The position numbers and the translations under genes were made by a program. 5,173 nucleotides of DNA. Origin: Acidimicrobiia bacterium (GTDB lineage Bacteria > Actinomycetota > Acidimicrobiia > Spongiisociales > SHLN01). The notes under the pieces were generated by a model. The model was not told the DNA's origin. It saw only the letters and a list, made by a program, of their open reading frames with translations, and made no database searches. Location: contig SHLN01000192.1 of assembly GCA_004283105.1 (NCBI GenBank), forward strand, positions 1-5,173, read 5' to 3'. Below, in pieces: positions 3,926 through 5,173 of this stretch (the first letter of the stretch is position 1; each line of letters begins with the position of its first letter).

Positions 3926-5134
3926 ATGGACATCACTCCCAGCCCCCGCGCCGCTGATCTAGCCACCCGCGTGCTCGGCTTCATGCACGAGCACATCTAT
4001 CCGGTCGAGGAAGCCTTCGAGCAGGCCATCGTCGACTCCGGTGATCCGCTCCACATCCCGCCGGTCCTCGACGAGCTCAAGGCCATCGCCCGGGCAGAGG
4101 GACTTTGGAACCTGTTCCTGCCCGACGAACGATTCGGGCCCGGCCTGACCAATGTCGAATACGCCCCGCTCGCCGAGATCATGGGCGGCGTTTGGTGGGC
4201 CTCTGAGGTCTTCAACTGCTCGGCCCCCGACACCGGGAACATGGAGATCCTGGCCGAGTTCGGTACCCCCGAGCAGCAGGACCGGTGGCTCCAGCCGCTG
4301 CTGGAGGGAGAGATCCGATCCTGCTTCGCCATGACCGAGCCGGATGTGGCCAGCTCCGATGCTCGCAACATCGAGGCCCGTATCGAGCGCGACGGCGACG
4401 AGTACGTCCTGAACGGGCGCAAGTGGTGGACGAGCAATGCCATCAATCCGAGGGCGAAGGTCGCCATCTACATGGGGATCACCGACCCGGAAGGGCCCGT
4501 CTATCAGCGCCAGAGCCAGGTGCTCGTTCCGATGGATGCCCCCGGCGTCGAGGTGGTTCGCCCCATGCTCGTGTTCGGGTTCGACGATGGGTACACCGGC
4601 CATCCGGAGGTGACGTTCACCGACGTTCGAATCCCGGTCACGAACCTGATCGGAACGGAGGGGTCCGGGTTCGCGATCGCCCAGGCTCGGCTCGGTCCGG
4701 GCCGCATCCACCACTGCATGCGGATGATCGGGGCCGCCGAGCGCGGGCTCGAGCTCATGTGCAAGCGGGCGCTGGCCCGTGACGCCTTTGGAGGCCCGCT
4801 CGCCGAGCAGGGCGTGATCCAGGATTGGATCGCCGAATCGCGGGTCAGGATCGAGCAAGCTCGCCTCCTCACCATGAAGGCGGCCTGGATGATGGATACC
4901 GTCGGCAAGAAGGCGGCTCGGATTGAGATCTCGGCCATCAAGGTGGCGGCCGTCGATACCGCCAACTACGTGCTCGACCGGGCCATCCAGGCCCACGGTG
5001 CCGCCGGACTCAGCCAGGACACGCCGCTGGCCCGTCTATGGGCTTACGCCCGCACGCTCCGGTTCGCCGATGGCCCTGATGAGGTCCACAAGCGCTCCAT
5101 TGCCCGCCGCGAGCTCCGCAAGCATCAGACGTAG
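3926..5134 (+). CDS. Acyl-CoA dehydrogenase, FadE2/ACAD11-like
   Basis: 402 residues, the full length of this FAD enzyme class, which oxidises an acyl-CoA to the trans-2-enoyl-CoA and passes electrons to electron-transfer flavoprotein in the cytoplasm. The N-terminal helical domain covers about 1-130, with HIPPVLDELKAIARAEGLWN (43-62) and APDTGNMEILAEFGTPEQQ (100-118). The middle beta-domain opens with the flavin-contact motif FAMTEPDVASSDA (134-146) and includes GRKWWTSNA. The C-terminal helical domain has RIHHCMRMIGAAERGLELM and QAHGAAGLSQDTPLARLWAY. The catalytic-base position of medium-chain enzymes (Glu in YEGT) is Asp382 here, in FADGPDEVH. Similar motifs occur in FadE2 and the ACAD10/11 group as I recall, hence the subgroup call. 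Start at 3926 was chosen over an in-frame ATG at 3878 because the family N-terminus begins here and the promoter -10 lies between them. Substrate chain is unknown. Confidence 0.92.
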   Translation: MDITPSPRAADLATRVLGFMHEHIYPVEEAFEQAIVDSGDPLHIPPVLDELKAIARAEGLWNLFLPDERFGPGLTNVEYAPLAEIMGGVWWASEVFNCSAPDTGNMEILAEFGTPEQQDRWLQPLLEGEIRSCFAMTEPDVASSDARNIEARIERDGDEYVLNGRKWWTSNAINPRAKVAIYMGITDPEGPVYQRQSQVLVPMDAPGVEVVRPMLVFGFDDGYTGHPEVTFTDVRIPVTNLIGTEGSGFAIAQARLGPGRIHHCMRMIGAAERGLELMCKRALARDAFGGPLAEQGVIQDWIAESRVRIEQARLLTMKAAWMMDTVGKKAARIEISAIKVAAVDTANYVLDRAIQAHGAAGLSQDTPLARLWAYARTLRFADGPDEVHKRSIARRELRKHQT

Positions 5135-5137
5135 CCG

Positions 5138-5154
5138 CAACGCCGGAGGCGTTG
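5138..5154 (+). terminator. Small hairpin after the dehydrogenase gene
   Basis: CAACGCC (5138-5144) and GGCGTTG (5148-5154) are perfect 7-bp arms with a 3-nt loop, 3 nt after the TAG stop. No T-run follows before the window ends. A second short dyad CCGGT/ACCGG (5156-5160 and 5169-5173) reaches the edge, so the full structure may continue outside. Confidence 0.4.
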
Positions 5155-5173
5155 GCCGGTCACCAGTCACCGG

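Noticed and set aside
3959..4996. Minus-strand 345-codon open frame
   Set aside because: It is a long antisense frame of the dehydrogenase gene, common in high-GC DNA; Asp/Gly/His-rich translation without domains.

Overview
The window looks like chromosomal DNA of a high-GC Gram-positive bacterium, most likely an actinobacterium of the Acidimicrobiia type. This is inferred from GC-rich codon use, GTG starts, two genes whose -10 boxes sit so close to the ATG that their mRNAs are probably leaderless, Thr-rich and poly-Asp secreted-protein tails, and a FadE2/ACAD11-like dehydrogenase. No mobile element, tRNA, rRNA or CRISPR array was seen.

Layout: (1) 1-566, minus strand: N-terminal 188 codons of a two-domain GNAT-type acetyltransferase that runs off the left edge. 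It has no stop codon inside the window, so a scan for complete ORFs misses it. (2) 567-762: divergent intergenic region with a leaderless promoter for the acetyltransferase and two small dyads ahead of the plus-strand operon. (3) 763-2867, plus strand: a tight three-gene operon of an ECF sigma factor, a single-pass membrane protein overlapping it by 8 bp (probable anti-sigma factor or sensor with a duplicated beta-rich outer domain), and a coiled-coil lipoprotein with an NTF2/SnoaL-like domain. (4) 2868-2976: convergent intergenic region with a strong GC hairpin that may end transcription from both sides. (5) 2977-3759, minus strand: an exported protein with a CxxCH haem-binding motif, an EF-hand-like calcium loop, a Thr-rich linker, a beta-rich domain and a poly-Asp tail. 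(6) 3760-3925: divergent intergenic region with a phased GAGA/TCTC cluster, a possible ECF-type promoter for the exported protein and a leaderless promoter for the next gene. (7) 3926-5134, plus strand: a complete acyl-CoA dehydrogenase of the FadE2/ACAD11 type, followed by a small hairpin.

The most notable unit is the sigma/membrane-protein/lipoprotein operon. It looks like a cell-envelope signalling system: the sigma factor would be held at the membrane by a protein lacking the usual zinc anti-sigma motif, whose outer part could sense a surface signal, perhaps with the lipoprotein. The neighbouring cytochrome-like secreted protein carries an exact GGAAC -35-like box and might be one of its targets. 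That link is a hypothesis only.
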